Shown here: piece by piece, positions 1 through 8,543 of the stretch
How positions within the stretch are numbered: position 1 is the first letter of the stretch
Layout of the letters: every line of letters begins with the position of its first letter
NCBI GenBank assembly: GCA_000403035.1
Contig: AQSL01000135.1
Coordinates: 1 to 28,314 of the forward strand
Reading direction: 5' to 3'
Source of the DNA: Candidatus Latescibacter anaerobius SCGC AAA252-E07
Lineage (GTDB): Bacteria > Latescibacterota > Latescibacteria > Latescibacterales > Latescibacteraceae
DNA: 28,314 bases
Position numbers and translations under genes: made by a program
Notes under the pieces: model-generated
Told to the model about the DNA's origin: nothing
What the model saw: the letters and a program-made list of their open reading frames with translations, nothing else
The model's database searches: none

Positions 1-19
1 CACCGCCCTCTTAAACGAG

Positions 20-2716
20 GTGCATGTGTCCCGGGAATTCTTACAAGAACAATCAGATACAACGCTTGATGCCGATCTTAAGGATGTCGAAAGCAATCAT
101 CCTTACCGCGGCGGCACGCCTTCCGAAATCAGGAAAAGTCTCAATGCGTACCGTGAGGTGCTCAGGAAGCATCGAAACAAGGTACAAAGACTGCATGACA
201 ATTACGGTTCGGGGAGAGATATATGCCTCAAGCTGTCGGAGCTTGTCGACCGGTTTATTATCCATCTGTCAGAAATAATGCACATCCCGGAAAAGAAGAA
301 CGGCGGTCTTGCGGTAATCGCATTGGGCGGGTATGGAAGAAATGAACTGAATCCATACTCGGATATCGATCTCCTGTTTTTAGTTGAGGAAAACTCCGGG
401 GGATTTTTTGATAATGTTATCGGAACGATGATTCAGTTTCTCTGGGATATGAACCTGAATGTGGGACATTCCACACATTTTCCGGGCGAATGCATCGAAG
501 ACGGAAAGGATGATTCATATCTTGCGACATCACTTCTCGAGGCAAGGTTTCTTGCCGGGGATACAACGTTGTGGCAGAGGTTTCAGGATATGTATACCGC
601 CTGGCTCGGTGAAAGTGCGGGTATAAACCTTGCCATGCAGAAAATAGAGGAGAGAAATGTACGGCTCCGGCAGTATAACAGGACAGTTCAGATTTATGCT
701 CCCAATGTCAAGGAAAGCCCGGGAGGACTCAGGGATATTCATGCAGTCCGCTGGATTATGATGCTGACCGGTCAGGGTAACAGCATAAGGGATCTTTACA
801 ATGCCGGTTATCTTTATGAATATGAGTTACCTGATTATGAGGAAGATTTTGATTTTCTGCTCAGGGTGAGAAATGCTCTGCACTTTACCACAGGCAAAAA
901 ATCCGACATACTCGAGCATTTAATTCTTCCCGATATTGCACACAATCTTAAATACAGAGGCCTGAAAACCGGGCCAACCGAAAAGTTCATGCGGAAATAC
1001 TACATGAGAGCCGGAAGGGTATACCGTCTGACAGACCATATCATCGGGAGATTCCTTGAACAGTTTAAGTCACCGAAAAAACATGATAGTACAACGGATG
1101 ATTCGGGGCTTGTTTTGACAGATAAAAAAGTTGATTTCCCCCGGAGTAGTGAGGATTCACTTCAGGATACCCCCGGGCTTCTGGTAAAAATTTTCGCATT
1201 TGCAGGGAAAAAAAACCTCGAGATTTCAGAACAGGCAACATCCGTCATAGAAAGGAATCGAAATAAAATCGGAAACGATTTTCCCCTGCATCCGGATGTA
1301 CGTGCAGAATTCTATGAATTGACAAACATGGGGAAAGGGATTGGAAGATCGTTACGTCTTATGCATGATCATGGGATACTGATAAAACTTATCCCTGAGT
1401 TCGATACCATTAACTGGCATTACCAGTATGATTTCTATCATGCCTATACAACCGATGAACATTCGATACGTGCCGTCGAGAACCTTGAGAAAATGGCGCT
1501 GGGCAGACTCTCCAAAATGCCTGAACTTACCGAAATAATGGCCGATGTGACCGCGAAAAGCGCGCTCTATCTCGCCGCGCTTCTGCATGATGTGGGAAAG
1601 GGGGACGGCAAGGCACATTCTGCCCGGGGAGAACGTATAGCTGCCCATGCGCTCGAACGTCTTGGTTTTGATGAGCGGACGATCGAGCTTGTCCGCTTTC
1701 TCATCCGGGAACATCTCTTGATGACCCATATATCTCAAAGACGTGATATGGATGACGAGGATACCATAAAAGATTTTATAAAAAGGGTATCGAGCGCTGG
1801 CAGGTTACGTATGCTGACCCTGATTACATTTGCCGATCTCATGTCCCTTTCGGATATTGCTTTGACCGACTGGAAAAAGGCGCTTCTTTTTAACCTTTAT
1901 GACAGGGCGATGGTGTATCTTGAAAAAGGTTTTGAGCAGCACATAACCCTGTCGGGAAAGGAGATTATAAAAAAGGTTGTAAATGCAAAGAAACATGCGG
2001 TTTCTGACCGGATAATCCGTGAGCATTTAAACCTACTCCCCGAACAGTATATTCGGGTAACAAGCCCTTCCGGAATCGGTGTTCATATCCACGGTATCGA
2101 GCGTATGCATATATGGGGTGTCTGGTGTTCGTTCCATCACATGAAGGATGTGTCGTCTCTCACGGTGATAACGAGGGATTATCCGAAAGCGCTTTCCGAT
2201 ATTTGCGGCACGATTACCTCCTCTGATATCGGTATTATCGGGGCGCAGATTTTTACACGGGATGACGGCATAATCATTGACACGTTTCTTGTGGTCGATG
2301 AAAACGGTAATGCCTATATCGCTTCGGAAACGCAGAAAGCGTTCAAGGAAAATCTCCGAAGCGTTGTTTCCGGAGATGTAAAGGTAACCGACCTCATACG
2401 GACGCACATTAACCGATGGAAACACCGTAAAAGGAAAGCAATATTTTCACCCCCGAGAATCAGGATTCATAACGATATCTCGTCCAGCTACACCGTTATG
2501 GATGTCTTTGCAACAGACTATACCGGACTTTTATATGATATTTCAAACGTGCTCGCATCGTTTCAAATTGATATTCACACTGCAAAAGTGGGTACCGATG
2601 AGGACCAGATAGCGGATGCCTTTTATGTGCGGAAACGCGGCGGCGGAAAAATAGAGGATAAAGACGAACTCAAAATGATAACCGACATGCTTTTCGAAAC
2701 GCTGAATAAATCTTAA
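20..2716 (+). CDS. glnD: [Protein-PII] uridylyltransferase / uridylyl-removing enzyme GlnD
   Basis: GlnD is the cytoplasmic glutamine sensor that uridylylates and de-uridylylates PII proteins, and so controls glutamine synthetase and nitrogen genes. All four parts are visible in order: a nucleotidyltransferase domain with GGYGRNELNPYSDID near residues 103-117 (metal-binding D115 and D117), the GlnD linker (KESPGGLRDIH), an HD hydrolase domain with HDVGKG at about H523-D524, and two C-terminal ACT domains (about 705-790 and 825-895). The length, 898 aa, is normal for the family. The start is uncertain: GTG at 20 is used here, but GTG at 26 sits 6 nt after a GAGG, and the frame is open to the window edge, so a few residues may lie upstream. 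The next gene is convergent. No PII or ammonium transporter gene is in the window. The family call is firm. Confidence 0.95.
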   Translation: MHVSREFLQEQSDTTLDADLKDVESNHPYRGGTPSEIRKSLNAYREVLRKHRNKVQRLHDNYGSGRDICLKLSELVDRFIIHLSEIMHIPEKKNGGLAVIALGGYGRNELNPYSDIDLLFLVEENSGGFFDNVIGTMIQFLWDMNLNVGHSTHFPGECIEDGKDDSYLATSLLEARFLAGDTTLWQRFQDMYTAWLGESAGINLAMQKIEERNVRLRQYNRTVQIYAPNVKESPGGLRDIHAVRWIMMLTGQGNSIRDLYNAGYLYEYELPDYEEDFDFLLRVRNALHFTTGKKSDILEHLILPDIAHNLKYRGLKTGPTEKFMRKYYMRAGRVYRLTDHIIGRFLEQFKSPKKHDSTTDDSGLVLTDKKVDFPRSSEDSLQDTPGLLVKIFAFAGKKNLEISEQATSVIERNRNKIGNDFPLHPDVRAEFYELTNMGKGIGRSLRLMHDHGILIKLIPEFDTINWHYQYDFYHAYTTDEHSIRAVENLEKMALGRLSKMPELTEIMADVTAKSALYLAALLHDVGKGDGKAHSARGERIAAHALERLGFDERTIELVRFLIREHLLMTHISQRRDMDDEDTIKDFIKRVSSAGRLRMLTLITFADLMSLSDIALTDWKKALLFNLYDRAMVYLEKGFEQHITLSGKEIIKKVVNAKKHAVSDRIIREHLNLLPEQYIRVTSPSGIGVHIHGIERMHIWGVWCSFHHMKDVSSLTVITRDYPKALSDICGTITSSDIGIIGAQIFTRDDGIIIDTFLVVDENGNAYIASETQKAFKENLRSVVSGDVKVTDLIRTHINRWKHRKRKAIFSPPRIRIHNDISSSYTVMDVFATDYTGLLYDISNVLASFQIDIHTAKVGTDEDQIADAFYVRKRGGGKIEDKDELKMITDMLFETLNKS

Positions 2717-2740
2717 AAGTCTGGTGAAACACTATCAGAG

Positions 2741-3520
2741 TCAGATTTTTACCTCCGGCAATCCCCATTCCTCTTTGAGCCGACGGTAACTTTTCCGGGT
2801 AAGCTGGACAAGACAGGGGCGACTGTCAGGATCGAGCCACCCGAGAAGTCTGAGGATGCTCTCCTCGGACATGGCAGTGCAACCCGCCGTAGAAGAGTTC
2901 GGGTTTTCCCATACATGGAGAAATATGCAGCTTCCGGCGCCTTTTTCTGTGCTTTCGGTGTTATGACCGACAAAAACGGTGTATTTGTACAGGCCGTCAT
3001 CACGCAGCATGTCCTCGTGGGAGGGGAGGTTCTCTGCATCCAGACCCTTTTCCCCGGAGTTAACGATCATATTGTAATACTCGGAGCGCACATCATCGAT
3101 GCATATCATATCGGAAGTAACCCGGGTATAGGGGAATTTTATCCGTATCATAGATGCCGGCAGGTACCCGTAAGCGCCCAACAGTTCAAACACTCCCTGC
3201 GGGGATTTACCATCGCCTTCCTCCTTGACCGGGTCATCATCGATGCGGGCTTTTTCCCGGTGAAGCCCTCTGCCCCATGCCATGCCGTTTTTTCCGATGA
3301 CTGCCGGACAGGAGAAATGAAAGCGCCAATTGTCTCTGTCACGGCTGTATGTATAGAGCATGGCGTTCGATGCCGTTTCGGTCTTCGAGACCACCAGCAC
3401 CATCTGACCGGCGCCTGCCAGCGGGTTGTGGGGCATGAAGGTATAGACCGAGTAAACGGCGAGCGCGGCTGTGATGATAATGATAGCCAACAGAAATAGA
3501 ATCTTATTTCGTTTTTTCAT
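2741..3520 (-). CDS. L,D-transpeptidase (YkuD-fold) family protein, membrane-anchored
   Basis: The 259-aa protein begins with a lysine/arginine pair and a hydrophobic stretch (about residues 8-28) that acts as signal anchor, leaving the rest in the periplasm. The downstream part matches the YkuD/ErfK L,D-transpeptidase pattern: GDGKSPQGVFEL, then FVGHN, then FLHVW followed by STAGCTAM, where His and Cys are the expected catalytic pair. Such enzymes cross-link peptidoglycan peptides or attach proteins to them. The residue usually an Arg or Asn two places after the Cys is Ala here, as in a divergent subfamily. No good ribosome-binding site precedes the ATG. It lies 95 bp downstream of the ABC permease gene on the same strand and could be co-transcribed with it, and it converges on glnD. 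Family call good, precise reaction inferred. Confidence 0.82.
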   Translation of the reverse strand: MKKRNKILFLLAIIIITAALAVYSVYTFMPHNPLAGAGQMVLVVSKTETASNAMLYTYSRDRDNWRFHFSCPAVIGKNGMAWGRGLHREKARIDDDPVKEEGDGKSPQGVFELLGAYGYLPASMIRIKFPYTRVTSDMICIDDVRSEYYNMIVNSGEKGLDAENLPSHEDMLRDDGLYKYTVFVGHNTESTEKGAGSCIFLHVWENPNSSTAGCTAMSEESILRLLGWLDPDSRPCLVQLTRKSYRRLKEEWGLPEVKI

Positions 3521-3615
3521 GTGATACTTTTGTATGTATGATTTTCGAAAGAAAATTTTCTGAAATATTTGTATAATATAAGATATGTAAGAATGGTTTT
3601 AAAAGGAAGGGATAG

Positions 3616-4398
3616 TTATATCTCTGAGAATTTTTCGTAGATGAAAAGAACCGGTAACACGATTATTGCTGCGAATGCCACGGGGAAGACGACATCGAAC
3701 CACGGCAATACCTGATGCAGTGCAGGTACATCAATCTGCCACGGGAACTGGCGTGTAAAGAATTGATGAATCGTCATACACTGCCGCTCAACAAACATAT
3801 ATCCTGCGAACATCGTAGCTGAGCCGATAAGGAACGGCGCGCGTCGTAAACAAACCGCAACAGCGTACCCGATCATGACGAGAGTGCACATCAAGGTTGT
3901 TTCCGTTATTAATGAACCAAGCGCAATCACTATGAGTTCAAAAGACATTCGTCCGGGTGTGGATGGCAAATCCAGGATGTGATACAGGAACTGAAATAAT
4001 TTGCTGATAAGTAACATAACAAATGCATTAACCACCACCCAGGTGACTACCGCAGCAAACTTCGCCGTGAGGTGAGTCTGCCGCTGAACGGGAAGTGAGA
4101 AAAGCTGGTACCTCGACCGGGTAAAATGCTCGTATAGCACGGAATAGAAGAAGAGCACGGCAAAGATGAATATCAAAGATTGCGTTGAACCGAGATACAT
4201 TATCGGTCGGATGATAAAGCGGACGATAGGGATGGGATAATGAGATCTTATTTGGATATTGTCATGGTAAAAGCCCGGGTACAGGTAAAATATGAATTGC
4301 ATGAACAAGCCAGTGGCAAACACCAGCACGATCAATCCGATCCCCGGCCCGGCGACAAATCGAAACTCTTTACGGTACAGCACCCAGAATCTTCTCAT
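3616..4398 (-). CDS. ABC-2 type transporter permease subunit
   Basis: A 260-aa hydrophobic protein with about six predicted membrane segments, for example around residues 18-38, 65-85, 110-130, 150-180 and 232-252. Its start overlaps the stop of the ATPase gene by 4 bp (ATGA), so the two are translationally coupled and almost certainly form one transporter. The arrangement GntR (YtrA type), ATPase and multi-span permease is that of the Bacillus ytr locus and similar exporters or stress-response ABC systems. The substrate cannot be read from the sequence. No sequence motif defines this permease on its own; the call rests on topology and context. Confidence 0.78.
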   Translation of the reverse strand: MRRFWVLYRKEFRFVAGPGIGLIVLVFATGLFMQFIFYLYPGFYHDNIQIRSHYPIPIVRFIIRPIMYLGSTQSLIFIFAVLFFYSVLYEHFTRSRYQLFSLPVQRQTHLTAKFAAVVTWVVVNAFVMLLISKLFQFLYHILDLPSTPGRMSFELIVIALGSLITETTLMCTLVMIGYAVAVCLRRAPFLIGSATMFAGYMFVERQCMTIHQFFTRQFPWQIDVPALHQVLPWFDVVFPVAFAAIIVLPVLFIYEKFSEI

Positions 4399-5087
4399 CC
4401 CGCTATCTCCTCGAATATCCCGACAAGAGAGGCGCCTTTTTCCTCGCGCAGTCTGTCGGCCTCACCGGAAAGAACGATTTTCCCCTCCTTCAGGTAGATG
4501 ACATCCTCGACAAGCTCCTCCACCTCGTTGACAATATGGGTGGATAAGATGATGGTCTGCTCATCGAACCTGAACTCGCTGAAAAAGCTGGTGATGATCT
4601 TCTTACGGGTTGGCGGGTCAAGGCCGCCTAAGGGTTCGTCCATGAGCACGAGTTTGCTCGGCCAGGAGAACGCGAACACTATCTTGAGTTTCCCTGCCTG
4701 CCCCTTTGAGAGCGTGCCGATTTTTACATTGTCGTTGAGATTGAAGAATTTCAGCAGTTCACGGGATTTGTCCATGTCCCAGCCGGGATAGAAAGCCGCG
4801 AGGAATTCAAGCTGCTCCATCATTTTCATCCAGCCATAGAACGGGTTTACCTCCGGAAGGAACGCCACGATCTTCCTGGTCTGGAGTCCGACCGGCATAT
4901 TGTCGACAGTTACCGAACCTTTCGAGGGCCGTGTGACACTGGCAATGATACGGAACAGTGTGCTCTTTCCCGCGCCGTTTTCTCCGAGGACACCGAGCAC
5001 TTTCCCCTTTTCCACACCAAGCGACACACCCTTGAGCGCCCATAATCCGGGGTATTTTTTCCAGATATCGTTGACCTGAACGAACAT
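4395..5087 (-). CDS. ABC transporter ATP-binding protein (YtrB-like)
   Basis: A 230-aa ATPase subunit. Walker A is GENGAGKST at residues 35-43, the signature is the variant LSKGQ, Walker B is LVLMDEPLGGLDP, and STHIV holds the switch histidine. The start is placed at ATG 5087 because AGGGGG lies 5 nt upstream; an in-frame ATG 24 nt further out has no such site. The protein ends in the 4-bp overlap with the permease and follows the GntR repressor gene, from which it is separated by 162 bp carrying a palindromic repeat. It should power the adjacent permease at the inner membrane and be repressed by the upstream GntR protein. Confidence 0.9.
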   Translation of the reverse strand: MFVQVNDIWKKYPGLWALKGVSLGVEKGKVLGVLGENGAGKSTLFRIIASVTRPSKGSVTVDNMPVGLQTRKIVAFLPEVNPFYGWMKMMEQLEFLAAFYPGWDMDKSRELLKFFNLNDNVKIGTLSKGQAGKLKIVFAFSWPSKLVLMDEPLGGLDPPTRKKIITSFFSEFRFDEQTIILSTHIVNEVEELVEDVIYLKEGKIVLSGEADRLREEKGASLVGIFEEIAG

Positions 5088-5103
5088 GTATCCCCCTTTT
5101 TTA

Positions 5104-5224
5104 TGAACCACAGATGAACACAGATGACCACTGAGATGGTTTTTTTATCTGTGAATTATCAGGATTAACATTTTTACCTGATTTTAATCTTTTATCGGTG
5201 TTCATCAGTATGTATCCGTGGCTC
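5104..5224. repeat. Imperfect inverted repeat of the GAACCACAGATGAACAC type
   Basis: The left arm starts GAACCACAGATGAACACAGA at 5104. The right arm near 5194-5224 reads, on the other strand, GAGCCACGGATACATACTGA followed by TGAACACCGAT. The middle holds a second small imperfect repeat (AGGATTAAC at 5161 and its near mirror at 5179). Sequences of this kind are widespread in intergenic DNA of many environmental genomes. It splits the repressor gene from the ABC genes of the same operon, so it would be transcribed and could fold. Confidence 0.6.
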
Positions 5225-5249
5225 ATTTTATTTAATAATCTTTTCAATA

Positions 5250-5627
5250 TCAATCACGTCCCGAAAGCTCATCTCGTATCATTTTAAGAAGTTTCGCTCT
5301 ATGGCCGTTGTGCAATTCAATGTCCGTAATCTCCTTTATAAACCGCTTTGTCGCATCATCTGCGAGTTTTTCACGTTCCTTCTCGATCCTTCCCGATTCT
5401 TCGGTGATAAACGAACCCTGCCCGCGGCGGGTTAAGATGAATCCCTCACGTTCCAGTTCCATGTAAACCCTTGCGATGGTATTGGGATTCACCCCGATTT
5501 CTTTCGCCAGCTCGCGTACCGAGGGAAGCTGTTCGCCCGTTTTGTACTGCCCGCGGACAGTACGTTTCTTTATTTCCTCCATGATCTGAAGGTATATGGG
5601 TCTTGTCGGATCTAATGTATGGCTCAT
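5250..5627 (-). CDS. GntR-family transcriptional repressor, YtrA subfamily
   Basis: A 125-aa protein with an N-terminal winged helix-turn-helix typical of GntR proteins: PIYLQIMEEIKKRTVRG, then GEQLPSVRELAKEIGVNPNT, then YMELEREGFILTRRGQGSF. The C-terminal tail is only about 50 residues, which marks the short YtrA subfamily without a large ligand domain. Start ATG 5627 is chosen because AAAGG lies 8 nt upstream; TTG at 5645 would add six residues without a site. It heads the operon with the ABC ATPase and permease. Its own promoter region carries a perfect inverted repeat, so autorepression with de-repression of the exporter is likely. The inducer is unknown. Confidence 0.9.
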   Translation of the reverse strand: MSHTLDPTRPIYLQIMEEIKKRTVRGQYKTGEQLPSVRELAKEIGVNPNTIARVYMELEREGFILTRRGQGSFITEESGRIEKEREKLADDATKRFIKEITDIELHNGHRAKLLKMIRDELSGRD

Positions 5628-5650
5628 TCTGCCTGCCTTTAACAAACGCC

Positions 5651-5698
5651 ACTGTATTAGTGTACTACAAAGATAGTACAGTTGTTTGTTTTTGTCAA
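5651..5698 (-). promoter_or_regulatory. Promoter and operator of the gntR-ABC operon
   Basis: On the minus strand TTGACA (5698-5693) is followed after 17 nt by TATCTT (5675-5670). TGTACTA (5661-5667) and TAGTACA (5674-5680) form a perfect 7+7 inverted repeat with a 6-nt gap, extended outward by ACTGTATTA / TAGTACAGT with one mismatch. The repeat covers the -10 box and the start region. YtrA-type GntR repressors bind palindromes of this kind, so it is the likely operator of the gene it precedes. Confidence 0.72.
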
Positions 5699-5803
5699 GG
5701 GTTTTTTTATAATTTTTTATGAATTTTCACAGAACGAATTGATTTTATTATAGGTAGTACCGTGTATTTTTTCGTACTTTGATTATCGTGAAAGGATATA
5801 TCT

Positions 5804-7408
5804 ATGGATAATTTTGGTATCTGGTCTGTTGTACCGCCCTTGGTTGCCATTGTTCTTGCATTTGCAACCCGTCAGGTTTTACCCTCGCTTCTCGTGAGTA
5901 TCTGGATAGGGGCCACAATTATAAGCGGTGGAAATCCTGCAGCGGGATTTGCCGGAACCCTTGAGGATTATATTGCCGGATCGATCGCCAAACCCTGGAA
6001 CGCCTCGATTATCACCTACAGTCTGACCCTCGGGGGTATGATCGGCGTTATCACAAAATCGGGCGGCATCAGGGCAATCGCCGACTGGCTTTCATCAAGG
6101 GCAAAGTCGGCACAAAGCGGACAGCTCGCCACACTCCTCATGGGATTCATCATTTTTTTCGATGACTATGCCAACACCATGCTCGTGGGGAACACCATGC
6201 GCCCGCTCACCGACAGGCTGCGAATATCACGGGAAAAGCTGTCATATATTTGCGATTCAACCGCCGCGCCGATTGCCAGCATGGCGCTCATTTCCACATG
6301 GACAGCGTATGAAATCGGGCTCATACGGGGTGTGTTCGAAACTCTGAACATACGTATGAATACATACGAAGCTTTCATACGATCCATTCCGTTCAGGTTT
6401 TACAGTATTATTGCGCTTTTCTTTGTGGGTGCGGTGTGTGTGCTCGGCAGGGATTTCGGTTCGATGCTCCGTGCCGAACGCCGTGCGCGCAGAACCGGAA
6501 AAGTAATCGCCGATGGTGCATCTCCGCTCGCCACAAAAGAACTTACCGATATGGAAATCAAGGCCGGAATTCCCCTTCGGTGGTATAACGCTCTCATTCC
6601 CGTTCTTACCGTCGTAAGTATGGTCGTAATCGGTCTCTATGTGCATGGGTACGGTGCGATTGTCAACGGCAGCGACAGCGAGCTTGCCCTCACCGTGAGC
6701 AATAATCCTTTCTCGATGTCTTCGCTCCATGAAATCTTAGGTTCGGCGAATGCCGCTGTTGCCATGATGTGGGCCGCTTGTGCGGGTACGTTTGTCGCTC
6801 TGGCGCTTGTGCTCGTTCAGAAAATACTCACCCTGCGCGAGGCAGTGGAAGCCTGGATCGACGGCGCAAAGTCGTTTGTGATCGCGGTGATGATTCTGGT
6901 GCTTGCATGGGGAATTGGGGGTGTCTGCAGGGACATGGGCACAGCCGCATATCTTGTCGGGATACTCGAAGGCAGGGTATGGGCAGGATTTATTCCCATA
7001 GCTGTTTTCATGCTCGGCTGCCTCATCGCATTTGCGACCGGGACGTCGTACGGCACGACCGCCATACTCATGCCGATTGCGGTGCCGCTGTGTTATCATT
7101 TAACCGGCGGGGAAACCGGCGGGCTTTTCTTTGCAACTATCGGCGCGGTGTTCACCGGAGCGGTATTCGGCGATCACTGCTCCCCCCTGTCGGATACGAC
7201 CATAATGTCCTCGATGGCCTGCGCATCAGACCATATCGATCATGTCAAAACCCAGATGCCCTATGCGGTTACTGTGGCGGTTATAGCAGTTGTGGCGGGA
7301 TTTATTCCTGCGGCGTTCTCGGTAAATCCGTTTATCTCGGTTATAGCGGGGATGATTCTGGCATTTATAGTGGTCAGGTTTGCGGGGAGGAAGGTGGATG
7401 AGGGTTAA
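5804..7408 (+). CDS. nhaC: Na+/H+ antiporter, NhaC family
   Basis: A 534-aa inner-membrane protein with about 11-12 hydrophobic spans. Family features are WSVVPPLVAIVLAFATRQ at the start, the conserved FFDDYANTMLVG stretch with charged residues inside a membrane helix, the ATGTSYGTTAILMPIAVPL segment and GAVFGDHCSPLSDTTIMSS near the C-terminus. NhaC-type antiporters exchange Na+ for H+ for pH and sodium homeostasis; some relatives exchange organic anions or amino acids, so substrate is inferred. AAAGGA lies 8 nt before the ATG. It is divergent from the gntR operon, and its stop codon overlaps that of darG on the other strand. Confidence 0.88.
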   Translation: MDNFGIWSVVPPLVAIVLAFATRQVLPSLLVSIWIGATIISGGNPAAGFAGTLEDYIAGSIAKPWNASIITYSLTLGGMIGVITKSGGIRAIADWLSSRAKSAQSGQLATLLMGFIIFFDDYANTMLVGNTMRPLTDRLRISREKLSYICDSTAAPIASMALISTWTAYEIGLIRGVFETLNIRMNTYEAFIRSIPFRFYSIIALFFVGAVCVLGRDFGSMLRAERRARRTGKVIADGASPLATKELTDMEIKAGIPLRWYNALIPVLTVVSMVVIGLYVHGYGAIVNGSDSELALTVSNNPFSMSSLHEILGSANAAVAMMWAACAGTFVALALVLVQKILTLREAVEAWIDGAKSFVIAVMILVLAWGIGGVCRDMGTAAYLVGILEGRVWAGFIPIAVFMLGCLIAFATGTSYGTTAILMPIAVPLCYHLTGGETGGLFFATIGAVFTGAVFGDHCSPLSDTTIMSSMACASDHIDHVKTQMPYAVTVAVIAVVAGFIPAAFSVNPFISVIAGMILAFIVVRFAGRKVDEG

Positions 7409-8532
7409 TCATACACCGCTTGTTTTGGTAAAGGTAAGTCTTTGCTGGCTTTTGGATTAATCCAGTTCAAAATAGCAAGATTGCGTACGGTTAAAGCAAT
7501 TTTTTCCTTATCTAAAGGAGGGTTCCTTTTTTGTTTCCATTTCATTATTTCATTTACAATTTCATTTTCATAAGGTTGAGAATTCTTTTCCTTTAATAAT
7601 GATTTATATGTAAAAATTACAGTTGCTACCATTTCTGCCCAAATAGTTGAGTTTATACGAATAAAGAGATCAACAATTTTTTCAATTATTGATTCCCATA
7701 TCAAAATATCACTTAAATAAGCTTTTTTTGCATCATTAAATGTAGGACCTACTTTAACCGCAAACATGTTACCAATTCTTTCTTCAATTATTAGACCATT
7801 ATTTAATAATCTTGTAATTTCTTTTTTTAAATCCTTTGCAAAAGGTCCAAAACTGCTTCTTTGATATTTTATTCCAGTAGGTAATCCTTCTTCTGTAGCC
7901 ACATAAGCAATCTTTTGAAAAATTGTTCTTCCAATAGGCCAATGATATGGTTGTTCTTCAATTCTTTTTAGTATTTCAACTAAAGCAATCCAAGAAGGAT
8001 TAATCCATTTAGGGCTTGGCATTTCAATACCTTTTGATATTAAATATTCATTTTGCGAAAGAAATTTAGGTTGTATTTCTTCATGTGGTGTGCCATATGG
8101 AGCATAAATTTCAATTGGTATCTCAAATTTATTAAGAAATCTATATAGCGTTGGACCTACAATTCTCCATTCTAGTTGTCCTTGACCACACCCTAAAGGC
8201 GGAAAAGCTAAAGAATCGATACCCCATTCTTTATAATGTATTTGTAAAAAATAAAGACCTTTAATAATATCACTTAACTTTGTCATAGAACGCCAATGAT
8301 CTTTTGTTGGGAAGTTTAAAATCCACGGAGGTACTGTAGACTTATATAGATAAGGATAACCAAGCTTAACTTCATTTTTTTTACACCTTATCAAATAATC
8401 TTTATACATATCTGGAAATAAATTTTTAAATTCTAAAGCTATTCCTTTTCCCATTATTCCAACACAATTTACAGTGTTTACAATTGTTTGTGCTTTAGAT
8501 TCAAATATATTACCAATTAGGATATTTATCAT
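7405..8532 (-). CDS. darG: DarG-type macrodomain antitoxin (DNA ADP-ribosylglycohydrolase)
   Basis: A 375-aa protein whose first 147 or so residues form a macrodomain: INILIGNIF, VNTVNCVGIMGKGIALEF (ADP-ribose loop), FPTK at residues 74-77 and FPPLGCGQGQLEW (second loop). Lys77 of FPTK lies where TARG1/DarG-type macrodomains carry their catalytic lysine. By homology it removes ADP-ribose from thymidine in single-stranded DNA and so reverses DarT. The remainder (about 165-375) is a separate helical domain, expected to bind and inhibit the toxin; its W-IGRTIFQKIAYVA-EGLPTGI pattern recalls SocA/YwgA-like antitoxin folds, which is tentative. ATG 8532 is preceded by AAGGAG, which overlaps the end of the shifted darT frame. 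The gene is clearly AT-rich compared with its neighbours, suggesting transfer. Stops of darG and nhaC overlap tail to tail. Confidence 0.9.
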   Translation of the reverse strand: MINILIGNIFESKAQTIVNTVNCVGIMGKGIALEFKNLFPDMYKDYLIRCKKNEVKLGYPYLYKSTVPPWILNFPTKDHWRSMTKLSDIIKGLYFLQIHYKEWGIDSLAFPPLGCGQGQLEWRIVGPTLYRFLNKFEIPIEIYAPYGTPHEEIQPKFLSQNEYLISKGIEMPSPKWINPSWIALVEILKRIEEQPYHWPIGRTIFQKIAYVATEEGLPTGIKYQRSSFGPFAKDLKKEITRLLNNGLIIEERIGNMFAVKVGPTFNDAKKAYLSDILIWESIIEKIVDLFIRINSTIWAEMVATVIFTYKSLLKEKNSQPYENEIVNEIMKWKQKRNPPLDKEKIALTVRNLAILNWINPKASKDLPLPKQAVYD

Positions 8533-8543
8533 TTTTAAACTCC

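Noticed and set aside
2717..2760. Shared terminator between convergent glnD and the L,D-transpeptidase gene
   Set aside because: Only 24 bp separate the genes and the visible CTG/CAG pairing is too short to count as a terminator stem.
5755..5779. Second YtrA-like operator before nhaC
   Set aside because: Only one imperfect half-site match with unusual spacing; mentioned in a finding but not strong enough for a feature.
6769..7401. 210-codon plus-strand frame inside nhaC
   Set aside because: It is a shadow frame of the clear NhaC coding sequence with an Arg/Cys/Gly-rich composition and no family features.
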